NCBI GenBank assembly: GCA_031216915.1
Contig: CM062292.1
Location: 207,101,262 to 207,165,261, forward strand
Direction: 5' to 3'
From: Pictodentalium vernedei
Taxonomy: Eukaryota > Mollusca > Scaphopoda > Dentaliida > Dentaliidae
Length of the DNA stretch: 64,000 bases
Part shown: one piece after another, positions 1 to 9,397 of the stretch
Numbering within the stretch: position 1 is the first letter of the stretch
How the letters are laid out: the number at the start of each line of letters is the position of its first letter
Notes under the pieces: model-generated
What the model was told of the DNA's origin: nothing
The model's database searches: none
The model's input: only the letters and a program-made list of their open reading frames with translations
Position numbers and translations under genes: made by a program

Positions 1-584
1 GGTAACTAGAACCTGAACCATAGTGTACCTTCTCTCTTTCTATTAAATGGGTCCCCAGAAAACTAAATGTTATTACTGTCCTATTCGTGGGGGTTAGGGT
101 TAACGACAAGCCACCCACAGGTTTGTACGAGTGCATAATCGACGGTGCGACTCACCGAGGAGCACAACTGGGACGTGTAATCGAACGCGCCCCAGCTGTA
201 CCGTCGGCGAGTGTTGCCGCGGAGTATGCGGTCATACAAACGAATGGTGGCGAGAATATATTTTTTTATGACCCTTTTCCTTTTCTGCGTGTAGTGACAA
301 TTCAATTATTCTTGAGCGCTGGAAGTCGTTATCGTAGCTTTACACCTTAGTCGTGTTTACAGACGACATACCAATAACAGATACGCAATCTTCGTAAATA
401 CAAACTGCCTCAGTTTACTGGAGAAAGTCTCGGGGCAGTAAACAGAGAAACACGTTATGTGAATAAACACTAAACTTAAAAATGTCGAAATTCGTTGGAC
501 ATGTAATTCTCATATAAACTAGCTTTTGTAAAAAGTGAACCCTGGTAACGTTGCATAGCTACATAAGTAAAATATGATATTTAC
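1..584. other. Flank of the env-bearing gypsy element, no gene
   Basis: No recognisable gene. A short open frame at 87-350 (+) has no domain I recognise and is overlapped by a similar frame on the other strand. The stretch ends at the outer edge of the left LTR. I see no convincing target duplication matching the sequence after 9397. Confidence 0.5.
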
Positions 585-980
585 CTGAAAGAGTGGAGGA
601 AGCGAATCAGCACAGAAGCTTGACACAATTTTATTCTATCCTAAAATGCCTTCTAAGATAGACAAAAAGTACCGGCTTATATGCAGATTCACCTCGCCCA
701 TCTGTCAGAATTTACGATGTAATAAAATAAATTTCTACACGGATTTATTAGAGTCGTGACTTAACGCTGACCTGTGGTCAAAAGCTAATTGCTCAGTGTC
801 CACCCCGAGGCATAATTTTGGTTACTAATTTCCAATTTACTGACCGTTACATATTTAACTTGTGTAATTTCCATATATTTTAAATGACTACATAATGTAC
901 CTTTGGAACACCTGTGTGTCTTATGTTGGATAATACGTGTAACCCTTAAATTGCTATACCTGTACTGGTTATAATGTTAA
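585..980 (-). repeat. 3' LTR of the env-bearing gypsy element
   Basis: This 396-bp direct repeat matches 9002-9397 with about four substitutions. On the minus strand it starts TTAACATTATAACC and ends CTTTCAG, so only one end fits the usual TG..CA rule. The preceding internal bases end in GGG (minus strand, 983-981), a weak polypurine tract. An AATAAA-type signal on the minus strand lies near 629-634. Confidence 0.92.
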
Positions 981-1252
981 CCCATTCACTACCTGTCATA
1001 ATTTCCACTGGCTTCGGAAATTTTGACTCCTGTCAAAAAAACTTGGTGTGTAAGGATGTTATGAAGTGAGATGTGGATAAAGGAACGTCGACTCGCGTGA
1101 CTGTGTGTTCTCACCTTCATGTGCCTGGATATCGGGAATACTCGCAATGCAATTTCCGTGCCTAATCCATAAATAGGCGAAGAACTTCTCCTTCAGAATT
1201 GTACGTGCCGCAACAGCAGTAAAGGGAGATAACCAAATGAGTGATTTTGGAG
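981..1252 (-). other. Non-coding tail between env-like ORF and 3' LTR
   Basis: About 270 bp with no credible ORF. It holds the weakly purine-rich stretch next to the LTR. Small overlapping frames here are not conserved domains. Confidence 0.5.
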
Positions 1253-3193
1253 TTAAATATTTCCCAACGGAAAATTTGACCAAAATGGACTAAACTTGAT
1301 ATCACAGGTAAATTGTTTGACATGGAAATTACAATGCTGAGTACATGAGGGTAACTGTAAAATTGGGAATAGAATATTACGTTTCCCATTCGTGATGTCG
1401 AGCATCAAATATGATGTGGTTTGACGTCGATTATATAAATGTATACAAGCTACGAGAAGACAAATTAATAACACAGCACCCGTACTGTGAAATTGTGACA
1501 GTGGTTGTGTCGAGAAATCAAATGTATTTGTGGGGTCTGCGGTAGTTGGCGCGGGCGTATAATGGAAAAGCGGAATCATATTTACTGTTCCAACTCTTTG
1601 ATAGAGAAGCATAGCAGTAGTTAACACTTTAAATTTTCTGTACATGTACAACCAGCCAAGACACGACAAACCTCTCAAAGTCACTGACACAATGCTCAAT
1701 AACAACTCCTGGCTGAACCCATCATTGAGTTTGGTGCCAAGGATTGAGTCGGCGAGTGATGCGAAAGTCACCCGGTTGTTTTTCGCATCTGCAGCTATGT
1801 GCTTTAAGTTTAAATGTATTTTATTACCTCTAGCTAAGATTTTTGAAAATTGATGCTCATATATGTGGAAATTCGGAACAGTAATGTTGACTGAGTGGTT
1901 GAAGAATGTCTCCGAAAAAACATTCGTTAGTGCGTCGGTGTCAAAGAATTGCTGAAGTAGTGCTAAATTGACGGGATATAATTTTGTTATGTTTTTTACA
2001 CTCTTTTGACACTGGTGAATATGCGGCGAGAAACTTAAGGTTTCTGTAGAGATTTTGCAATTACACAACGGTTGAAAAAGACAAAATGTACATCCATCAA
2101 CAGAATAATTAGTGAAACCACATTCTAGAGTAAGTCGAGAAATATTAACAATGAGAACATGTGAGGCATTAAATTGTTGTATACCTGGGCGAATGACATC
2201 TCGCATCAACTGAAAACTGCAGGTGGAATTAATGAGACCTGGCGAACCATTGAATAGAGCAGCGGAACATGTTACATTCTGAAATTGTGTAAGTGTCAGT
2301 TCAAAGGGACAATGCATTTTGTGTCCATGCATGTTACAATCTGCTAGTGTAGCAGTAGATAATTCAACAAAATGCGTTCTACTGGGTGTAACAGCAATGT
2401 GTGATGGGAGGTGGTGAATATATGATGCGTGAGAAGAATTGTCACCGACAGGCATTGGACACGATACTATGTTGTATAAATGCAATGGTGTCTGCATGTG
2501 ACTAATTGGAAATTTGATGGTAATATAAATATTACGATTATTTCGAAGTGCCTGAAAATTTTTAATAGTATAGGCTGCGTTCGCTGTTTTATGCGCTAAA
2601 TAAAAGCGTGGAGTGTGGTTAAAAAGAGTCACGCGGATTTTGTTTAAAGAAGTTTGCATAGTCGTTACGGGGATGACTAGGGGTGAGATTACACCTCCAG
2701 CCAAATCCAAACACCCTACATAAAGTTCATTAAACTGATTTTGAATCATAGACAATTCTCGTGATTGTTTAATTACTAAAGCGGTCACAGAATCGATATA
2801 TGTATGCAGATCGGTGACGTCATTATTCAGGTTATTTTCCAGGGATTCTAGCAAATGGTAGTTCGCTTGTATAGCTGAAAAGGTATTATTGAAACGTTGG
2901 TCGTTATAGTTTAAAAATGATTCAAACGTCTTTGTCTCATGTGCAAATGTATGTGACATTTCCTTTTGCCGATTAGCTAAAGTATTTATTCTGCGTGCAA
3001 GTTTTTGGACATCGTCTTGGGTAGCTGTGCCGAACACGGTTTTTGCAAAGGAACCAATAAAAGGAAGCCATGAAAGCCTGCGACGACTTAGAACATTCCG
3101 TAGTGAATGGTGTGGGAACATAGTAAATATATTGTCTATGATATCGTTGATTTTACGTTGACCGATTCGTTTCGAATTTAGCAGTTCGTTCAA
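1253..3193 (-). CDS. env: Env-like glycoprotein, F-protein type, main ORF
   Basis: A 646-codon open frame, the longest intact frame of this element. It begins at a TTG in the listed frame, so the true start lies upstream or in the preceding ORF. Visible features are a basic RRR at residues 37-39 followed directly by a hydrophobic segment (about 40-52, including FIGS), which is the layout of a furin-type site and fusion peptide in baculovirus F and errantivirus Env. There follow a long helical region (about 55-160), at least nine N-X-S/T sites, many cysteines in the middle third, and a hydrophobic span near 567-585 followed by Arg-Arg and a 55-residue tail that fit a membrane anchor. The N-terminal part with the signal peptide is in another frame (3190-3444), so the gene is broken as it stands. 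Family assignment rests on layout and motif, not on a search. Confidence 0.78.
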   Translation of the reverse strand: MNELLNSKRIGQRKINDIIDNIFTMFPHHSLRNVLSRRRLSWLPFIGSFAKTVFGTATQDDVQKLARRINTLANRQKEMSHTFAHETKTFESFLNYNDQRFNNTFSAIQANYHLLESLENNLNNDVTDLHTYIDSVTALVIKQSRELSMIQNQFNELYVGCLDLAGGVISPLVIPVTTMQTSLNKIRVTLFNHTPRFYLAHKTANAAYTIKNFQALRNNRNIYITIKFPISHMQTPLHLYNIVSCPMPVGDNSSHASYIHHLPSHIAVTPSRTHFVELSTATLADCNMHGHKMHCPFELTLTQFQNVTCSAALFNGSPGLINSTCSFQLMRDVIRPGIQQFNASHVLIVNISRLTLECGFTNYSVDGCTFCLFQPLCNCKISTETLSFSPHIHQCQKSVKNITKLYPVNLALLQQFFDTDALTNVFSETFFNHSVNITVPNFHIYEHQFSKILARGNKIHLNLKHIAADAKNNRVTFASLADSILGTKLNDGFSQELLLSIVSVTLRGLSCLGWLYMYRKFKVLTTAMLLYQRVGTVNMIPLFHYTPAPTTADPTNTFDFSTQPLSQFHSTGAVLLICLLVACIHLYNRRQTTSYLMLDITNGKRNILFPILQLPSCTQHCNFHVKQFTCDIKFSPFWSNFPLGNI

Positions 3194-3444
3194 AGTGTGA
3201 TTGAATTTACTTGTCGATTTTTCTGAGTAAACTTGGGTATGTGAAGTTCGAACGTGTGTGTCCAGTAATCCGCCGTGGCATATAAGGCTGTCCTTGACTT
3301 GAAGACTGTACCATAGTTAAGGCGTAGTATGTCCACTGCAGTCCCCTCGTGTGGACTGAGTATTGTGAGCAAGAGAAGCAGCAAAGGTAACCTCATGATA
3401 AGGTGAAGACCTACAAAATGCAAAGATATTCTTTGATATTGCAA
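3190..3444 (-). pseudogene. Env-like N-terminal fragment with signal peptide
   Basis: An 84-codon frame that overlaps the first codon of the main env-like ORF in a different phase. Its second methionine (residue 17) starts a short basic n-region, a run of seven leucines and a small-residue end typical of a signal peptide. The remainder has a W-containing segment ending in a proline, compatible with the start of an F-type ectodomain. It ends at a TGA overlapping the main ORF. A frame change in the overlap near 3,195-3,240 is the simplest explanation, and an A-rich stretch lies there. Splicing or sequence error cannot be excluded. Confidence 0.6.
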
Positions 3445-3711
3445 GCTGTCACCTTAAAACCATTCAGACTATTTATTCTACAGTTAACTACAAAATTGCC
3501 GGGGTGTCTGCATCCGGATTACAGACTATAGCACTATCAACTAGGACACGTTTTATCGTTACCTAAAATATTGTTTGGCTCAAATGTGAGTTTGTATAAT
3601 AATTAAGCAAAACAGAACTAATAAAAAGGAACAGAGGATTACAAATGCTAATCAAATGGAAACAATATGGAGACATAATGGCATTTTAGACATACTAATT
3701 TACGCGTTTAG
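3445..3711 (-). other. Gap between integrase and env-like genes
   Basis: About 270 bp without a convincing frame. In related env-bearing elements a splice acceptor for env mRNA lies around here, but I cannot point to a specific site. Confidence 0.35.
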
Positions 3712-5241
3712 TCAATTACTGGACATCTTATGCCTTTTGCGACGCTTGCCGCTCTGGGTGTGAGTGATATGATATCCCCGAATTAGGCCCGGGGGTAAAT
3801 CAGACCCCTTCTCCCATGACGTGGAGCTATAGCCGCTCCATTTAACCTTATAATGTCTGATGCCGTTTAGTTTCTTAACCCCTACTAGTTTCTCGATTTC
3901 GTAAAGATTTGAGTCAGTGCCATCTGAAACACCAGGTTGTAAGGTTTCAGGGTTATCAGGTGTAGTATCGTCGCAGTTTGCACTGTCTGGTTGACTATGA
4001 TATTTGCGATCCAAGGGGTCTTGATACAATTTTAATTTATCAGAATGAATTAGTGACTTATGTATGGTATTGTCGCTAACCCGACGTAATTTGTAGGTAT
4101 GATTAGGTCCTTCATGGCAAATGTAAAACGGCCCGTGCCATTTATTTTGCAATTTGCGACATTTTCCTTTAGGGACCTGTTTTACCATCATGAGTACCTG
4201 ATCACCTGGTTTGAACTTGGGTTGTTTTGCAGTTTTATCGTGGTGAGCCTTTTGTTTCTTCTGGGCCTTTAAAACGTTTTGTTTTGCAATATCTTCTGTT
4301 ACTCTTAAATCTTGTACTAGATTTCTGATATACTCTTGTTCCGACAGTTTAGGGGTTTCGTCGAGTGCTAAATTCGTGTCAATAGGCAGTTGCATTTCTT
4401 TACCAAACAGCATTTTAAATGGAGAAAATGTGGTAGAGGCAGACGGAGCTTTCCCGAAGCTCATCATTATACCAGGCAAGAGTTCATCCCAGTTATCCTG
4501 CTTGGAATTACACATTGTTCGAATGGACTGAGTCAAAGTAGAATTAACCCTCTCGACAGCACTATTTGACTGTGGGTGATACGAACTGGTTTTGTGACGG
4601 GCAATTTGAAACAACTCACATAAAGCCGAAACCAATTGAGAACAGAAATTGGAACCACGATCAGAAACTAGGGTTGAGGGCGCTCCATATCGTGTAATGA
4701 TTTCCCGAAATAAAACATTGGCAACTTCCGAAGCGGTTTGGGTCTTCAAGGGAAAACTTTCACACCAATGGGAACAACTATCAACAAAAAGTAGCACATA
4801 CTTGTGACCAGCTGGAGTTGTGGTTAACGGGCCTAAAATGTCCATGTGCCATCATTCAAAAGATTTTACTGGGGGCATGGAGCACAATGGTGCTTTGGCA
4901 TGATGATAATTACGTTTTGCAATTTGACACTTCTCACATGAGATGATATGTTGGTAAATGTCTTTGTACATGAGTGGCCAGAAATACTTTTCTCTTATTG
5001 CAAAGTATGTTTTATCAAATCCCAAATGTGAGCCTCCAGCTAAACTATCATGATACGACAACAATATATCCTCTCTGAGAGCAACCGGGACAGCTAATTG
5101 TCTAATAATACTGTCCGAACGATTTTTTGATCTTGACCGAGGTGTGTAAAAATGGAACAATAAACCATCCAAAAATTGCATATTGAGTGGATTCTGCAAT
5201 GACCCTCTGCGCCAATGCCATATCACCAGGTACCAACCCAT
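3712..5241 (-). pseudogene. pol: Gypsy integrase with C-terminal chromodomain, interrupted by TGA
   Basis: Two frames in the same phase (5241-4852 and 4845-3712) are separated by a TGA at 4851-4849. The first has the His-His-Cys-Cys zinc-binding domain (SHLGF then CEKC). The second has the catalytic core: Asp at residue 2, Asp at 62 in SDRGSNF, and Glu at 98, giving the DD35E spacing. A GPY/F-type domain follows (HGPF, IHSDKLK). Residues 314-360 form a chromodomain: an aromatic YEIEK start, a YKVKWSGY core, then a Trp-Glu and a final helix. A basic tail (GKRRKRH) ends the protein. Chromodomains in chromovirus integrases can bind histone marks and steer integration; that role here is inferred. 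The TGA lies in a context compatible with a CpG transition. The RNase H frame upstream is in a different phase. Confidence 0.88.
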
Positions 5242-5978
5242 TTACCATATACTCAATAATCGACTTTAAATCAGATGATTGGCCTTGCAATCGAAATATT
5301 TCATCTCGGTTAGTGTGGTCAATTGCGGGGCGTCTATCAGGAATTTCGTTCTCACAATGGTCAATTGCACTTTGGTCTGCTTCGGTAATATTAATAGATG
5401 CCAGTTTTTCAGAACTCAAGTCTTTGTAATAAAAATCGATTTGAGTCAACTCACGGTTTTCATTCGTTGTGGTCCTACTGGAAACCGTACCGATATTGGG
5501 TTGCTGACATTGAGAAGGTGAGTCATCGCCGAGTTGCTTCTCAATACCGTCGTCAACAGAATATGGTACCCTGGACAAGGCGTCCGCATTTTGATTTTTG
5601 ATACCTGGCTTATGCTTTACAGTATAATTGTAACCCTGAAGCTTAAGTGACCAACGAGCTAATCGACCTGTTGTATCTTTAACATTCTGAATATATTCCA
5701 AGGCCTTATTGTCTGAATACACTGTAAAATGACTGTTGGCCAAATATGAATGGTACTGCCGATAATCGACTTGTTGGATCTTTAACATTCTGAATATATT
5801 CCAAGGCCTTATTGTCTGAATACACTGTAAAATGACTGTTGGCCAAATATGAATGGTACTGCCGAATAGCTTCTATGAGGGCTAACCCCTCACGATCAGT
5901 CACACCCCACTTTTGCTCATTTGTCCGGAGGGCACGACCACCATACGAGATCACGTGCTCCCTACCTTCTGAATCCAA
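5102..5978 (-). pseudogene. pol: RNase H domain of gypsy pol, split by a 103-bp duplication
   Basis: Two overlapping frames, 5978-5706 and 5788-5102, encode RNase H of the Ty3/gypsy type: TDREGLA, then FTVYSDNKAL, and later QNADALSR with the last catalytic Asp. The segment around YSDNKALEY occurs twice because of a 103-bp tandem duplication (5661-5763 and 5764-5866). Since 103 is not a multiple of three, the duplication shifts the frame and breaks the domain. The downstream integrase frame starts in another phase near 5,180, giving a further break. Confidence 0.85.
5661..5866. repeat. 103-bp tandem duplication inside RNase H
   Basis: Two copies begin AATCGACCTG (5661) and AATCGACTTG (5764) and each continue through GGTACTGCCG. 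They differ at very few positions. The duplication is private to the coding region and is absent from the LTRs, so it arose after or during the last replication of this copy, or is an assembly artefact. Confidence 0.88.
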
Positions 5979-7196
5979 TTGCTCTAGAATATACCCAATA
6001 GCATGGCCCGATGCATCGATAGAAGGGTTGTTGCATGTTAGGAAAAGCCAAAACTGGTGCAGTGGTTAACAATGCTTTAAGCTGTCGAAATGCATTTTCA
6101 CATTGGTCGGTCCATTTGAATTTTGTAGTTTTCTTCAATAAATTATTTAGCGAACCAGAAATTGTTGAATAGCCTTGACAAAAGCGTCGGTAAAAATTAC
6201 ATAATCCTAAGAAGCTTTTAACATTCTTCGCGTTTCGTGGCGAAGGAAAGTTTTGAACAATTTGAATATTATTGGGGTTCGGTTCGATACCTTTATTGGA
6301 GATAATGTGACCTAAATATTCGACTTTGTTTACTGCGAACTGACATTTAGAAGGCCGAAGTTTGAAATTGACAGTGGTAAGGCGGTCAAACACTTCCTGA
6401 ATATGTAATAGATGTGTATGGAAATCCCTGCTAAAAATCAAAATGTCATCAACATATATTAAGACAGATTTCCAGTTCAGACCTTTGAGTGCCTGTGACA
6501 TAACCATCTGAAAACTCATTGGTGCATTTTTTAACCCATACGGGAGACGGCGAAACTGAAATGTGCCGTGGTGAGTTACAAAAGTAGTTTTGTGTTTTCG
6601 TCCAGTTTTATTTGCCAAAAGCCCGACCGTAAATCAAAAACCGAAAATATTTGAGCCTGAGAATCGCCCACGGTGTCAAAAATATCCTCCAAGCGGGGAA
6701 GGGGGAAATTTATAGGTTTGGTTACTGCATTTAGCTTGCGATAATCTACGGCAAACCTGTATTCGCCGTTTTTCTTGCGAACCATAACAACGGGAGAACT
6801 CCAAATACTAGTCGATGGTTCTACGATATTGTTGTCTAACATGTCGTCAACCTGGCGTTCAATTTCAGCCTTAATGTGAGGTGTGGTTCTGTAGAACCTC
6901 TGACGTTTGGGCGGTGCATTACCCGTGTCGATGGTGTGTTTGTGAAGATTGCATTCACCCAACTCACTCAAGTCGTTTGCAAATACATGGCGATTTTTCT
7001 TGATGAGATCTAAAAGTTTTTGTTTGTCAGTTGCTGTCAAATTTGAATTATCCAAAGATATATCCAATTCATTAAAAGATTTGCTTGAGCTATGTGACTT
7101 CTGGGCAGATTTATTTTGCTGGGTTCCCGAAGAGTTGTGTTGGGGGATCCAAAAATGATATGTTGGCAGGGTTAATGGTAAAGATTTTTCCCACAA
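5962..7196 (-). pseudogene. pol: Reverse transcriptase of gypsy pol, frame-shifted
   Basis: Two frames (7196-6576 and 6618-5962) together cover a Ty3/gypsy reverse transcriptase. The first has the IVEPSTSIWSSPVV and FDLRSGFWQIKLDE motifs, the second LPYGLKNAP, the catalytic YVDD, LGHIISNKG and the connection region. They are in different phases and overlap near 6,600, where a single-base change in register is apparent. A second loss of register near 6,020 separates the RT from the start of RNase H. The protease frame upstream is again in a different phase, with the change near 7,130. Confidence 0.88.
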
Positions 7197-7869
7197 CTTG
7201 GTTGCGTTTGATGTGAATAGGTGAATTAGTGGGATTCAATAATCGACAAAGCCCTTTCCCTTTTTGTGATTTTACAACAACTTTAGCACCAACTATATGA
7301 TATTTGGAAGCCAAGTGCTGTACTGGTTCTAGAAAAACAGTGGAGTTAGGAGGAGTATTGAACAAATGCACAGGAATAATGGTTTCTGTTTCTGGTGGGA
7401 GAATATAATTGTTAGTAGCACGAGCAAAACCTGTGCAAGGGTCACCAACAAGTATATTAACCGAATGACCATGTTCTAAAATTAGTCGTTGCTCACCCAT
7501 ATCCAAAACGGCACCCATACCTTGTAAAAAGTCGAGACCAATAATCATGGGATGATGAAGTTTCTCAAGTACGTAAAAGCAAATTGGATATGTTTTCCCT
7601 GAAAGGTTAACCGGGAGAGTAATTTTACCCCAAACCTTGTGTGTTTCCCCTCCTACACCTGTGACGCCATGGATATTAGACGGCACTATTGGTGGAGCAC
7701 ATTTAATAATTTTGTTCAATAATGCTTTTGAAATACAAGAAATATTCGCTCCTGTGTCCAATAATCCGCGACAAGTATGCTGATGAACCGACACACTGAC
7801 AAAGTTATGATCCATAGGAATGCTTAAGGCAATATGTACATTTGACGGAGATGGTGGAACAACAGACAA
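7111..7869 (-). CDS. pol: Aspartic protease of gypsy pol
   Basis: This frame contains the retropepsin motif LLDTGAN (about residue 37) and a later hydrophobic MIIGLDFL, which corresponds to the second conserved protease segment. It processes the Gag-Pol polyprotein. It is in the same phase as the upstream gag frame and is separated from it by one in-frame TAG at 7911-7909, so gag and protease may be linked by stop-codon readthrough. The frame has no stop until 7111, within the linker to RT. Confidence 0.85.
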   Translation of the reverse strand: MSVVPPSPSNVHIALSIPMDHNFVSVSVHQHTCRGLLDTGANISCISKALLNKIIKCAPPIVPSNIHGVTGVGGETHKVWGKITLPVNLSGKTYPICFYVLEKLHHPMIIGLDFLQGMGAVLDMGEQRLILEHGHSVNILVGDPCTGFARATNNYILPPETETIIPVHLFNTPPNSTVFLEPVQHLASKYHIVGAKVVVKSQKGKGLCRLLNPTNSPIHIKRNQVVGKIFTINPANISFLDPPTQLFGNPAK

Positions 7870-7908
7870 CTTATCGGGAGAAGATTTGTTGCAAGAGGGG
7901 GTGAATTG

Positions 7909-8900
7909 CTATGCCTGTTCGGAACGTGGTGGTAAGCCATTTCGTTTAGATCTGCAAACTCGGGCAATGTGTCCAAGTTTGGAGCAAAAATTGCAACGCA
8001 TCTCCTTGGCCCAACATCTGCTGCGAAAGTGTGAGGTTTCCCCACACCCTTCACATGATTTGGTGGGACGAGGAAATGTTTGGTGAGACTGGTACTTTGG
8101 CTGTTGAGGGCGTGGGTGGAAATTGCGGCGAGTATCGGTGGGGGTCCTAAGGGAAGTCTTTGGATTGCGAAACTGCGGGTGCACAGCGTTGATAGTCGCG
8201 CTAAACCCTTCCATAGCACTACGCATGCTCTGCATATCATTTGCTAGAGCTGCGACTGTCATTAACAATCTTGATTCTGATGGTGAGTCACATGCGATCG
8301 CTGCCTCTGAAATGATCGCTGCATCCACTAAGTCAGTTAATGATTTGGGATTTTGCTGAATCACAGATCTTCGAATCGTTGACTTCAACTCTTTCATAAT
8401 GGCACTGAACAACTGGTCGTCCGTCATGGCGACGCCGGAAGCCTTCGACTTCATCATGCTAATAAACTCGTTGACACTCTGGGACGGCTGCTGGGTAACG
8501 TTGAAAATTTCCGCTACCTTGGACCATTCCAAATGCTTTGGGAGTGAGAATTGTTTGTCGAATGCCCGTTCCAAGGTAGAGTAGTCTGATTTTGCCTCTG
8601 GGGTTAAACAATCGAACCAGTCCTGAGCTCCACCCGTTAACTATAATGGAAAGACCAATAATTTCTGAGGGTCCGTGAGCTGTTTATAGGAAGCGTAATG
8701 TTGAAATTGACGGAGCCATTTTTTGCATCAATCATCTGACTTCCCGCGAACTTTGGGACGATCCCCAAGTCTGATAGCGGCGCAACCGAAGGAGATAAAG
8801 TGTCTATAGGCATACCTTTGTGTCCGTGGTCAGCTTCTGTGTTAATTTCCTGTCTCGCAGCGGCCCTAGTGGTTCTTCTTTCCCTGTTGTCGGGCAACAT
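7909..8900 (-). pseudogene. gag: Gag of the env-bearing gypsy element
   Basis: The clear part is 8574-7909: a helical capsid-like region and two CX2CX4HX4C zinc knuckles (residues 174-187 and 195-208), which bind RNA in the nucleocapsid. The likely start is an ATG at 8900, whose frame (8900-8637) begins with a basic, disordered stretch and then runs out of phase with the downstream frame, so one frame change lies near 8,650-8,720. The gene ends in TAG CAA TTC, with the protease in the same frame beyond the stop. Open frame at 9043-8804 in another phase is not part of gag. Confidence 0.8.
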
Positions 8901-8980
8901 AAAATCCGTTCTCCACCAATTGTGACAGCGCTCCAGTAGGGAATGACTACGCTGCTGTCTGAGGAATTGTCCAAGGTACC

Positions 8981-8996
8981 GGTTTGGGGGTCACCA
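8981..8996 (-). promoter_or_regulatory. Candidate tRNA primer binding site
   Basis: On the minus strand, five bases after the 5' LTR, there is TGGTGACCCCCAAACC, starting TGG as expected for pairing with a tRNA CCA end. The matching tRNA is not identified. Position supports the call more than sequence. Confidence 0.5.
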
Positions 8997-9001
8997 GGGC
9001 G

Positions 9002-9397
9002 CTGAAAGAGTGGAGGAAGCGAATCAGCACAGAAGCTTGACACAATTTTATTCTATCCTAAAATGCCTTCTGAGATAGACAAAGAGTACCGGCTTATATG
9101 CAGATTCACCTCGCCCATCTGTCAGAATTTACGATGTAATAACATAAATTTCTACACGGATTTATTAGAGTCGTGACTTAACGCTGACCTGTGGTCAAAA
9201 GCTAATTGCTCAGTGTCCACCCCGAGGCATAATTTTGGTTACTAATTTCCAATTTACTGACCGTTACATATTTAACTTGTGTAATTTCCATATATTTTAA
9301 ATGACTACATAACGTACCTTTGGAACACCTGTGTGTCTTATGTTGGATAATACGTGTAACCCTTAAATTGCTATACCTGTACTGGTTATAATGTTAA
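9002..9397 (-). repeat. 5' LTR of the env-bearing gypsy element
   Basis: 396 bp, matching 585-980. Differences seen are one base each near the GAGATAGAC, AAAGAGTACC, AATAACATAAA and CATAACGTACC positions. It would carry the promoter for leftward transcription; a TATA-like AAAATATATGG lies on the minus strand near its 5' end (9289-9299). Confidence 0.92.

Larger units (their letters stand above)
585..9397 (-). mobile_element. Ty3/gypsy LTR retrotransposon with env-like gene and chromodomain integrase
   Basis: An 8.8-kb element lies on the minus strand between two direct 396-bp LTRs. In transcription order it has LTR, candidate primer site, gag with two zinc knuckles, protease (LLDTGA), reverse transcriptase (YVDD), RNase H, integrase (HHCC, DD35E), chromodomain, env-like ORF and LTR. 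Protease-RT-RNaseH-integrase order is the standard Ty3/gypsy order. A chromodomain is typical of chromoviruses, which usually lack env, whereas the env-like product has features of baculovirus F and insect errantivirus envelopes, so the combination is unusual. The LTRs differ at about four positions, indicating a recent insertion, yet the coding part has at least five frame changes, one in-frame TGA and a 103-bp duplication. No target site duplication is evident, so exact ends are uncertain by a few bases. Confidence 0.93.

Noticed and set aside
87-350. 87-codon plus-strand ORF near the window start
   Set aside because: No recognisable domain, an equally long frame opposite, and no other gene signal.
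585-9397. Env-bearing element as a functional virus
   Set aside because: Multiple frame changes, an in-frame stop and a duplication break its genes; it is a defective copy as assembled.
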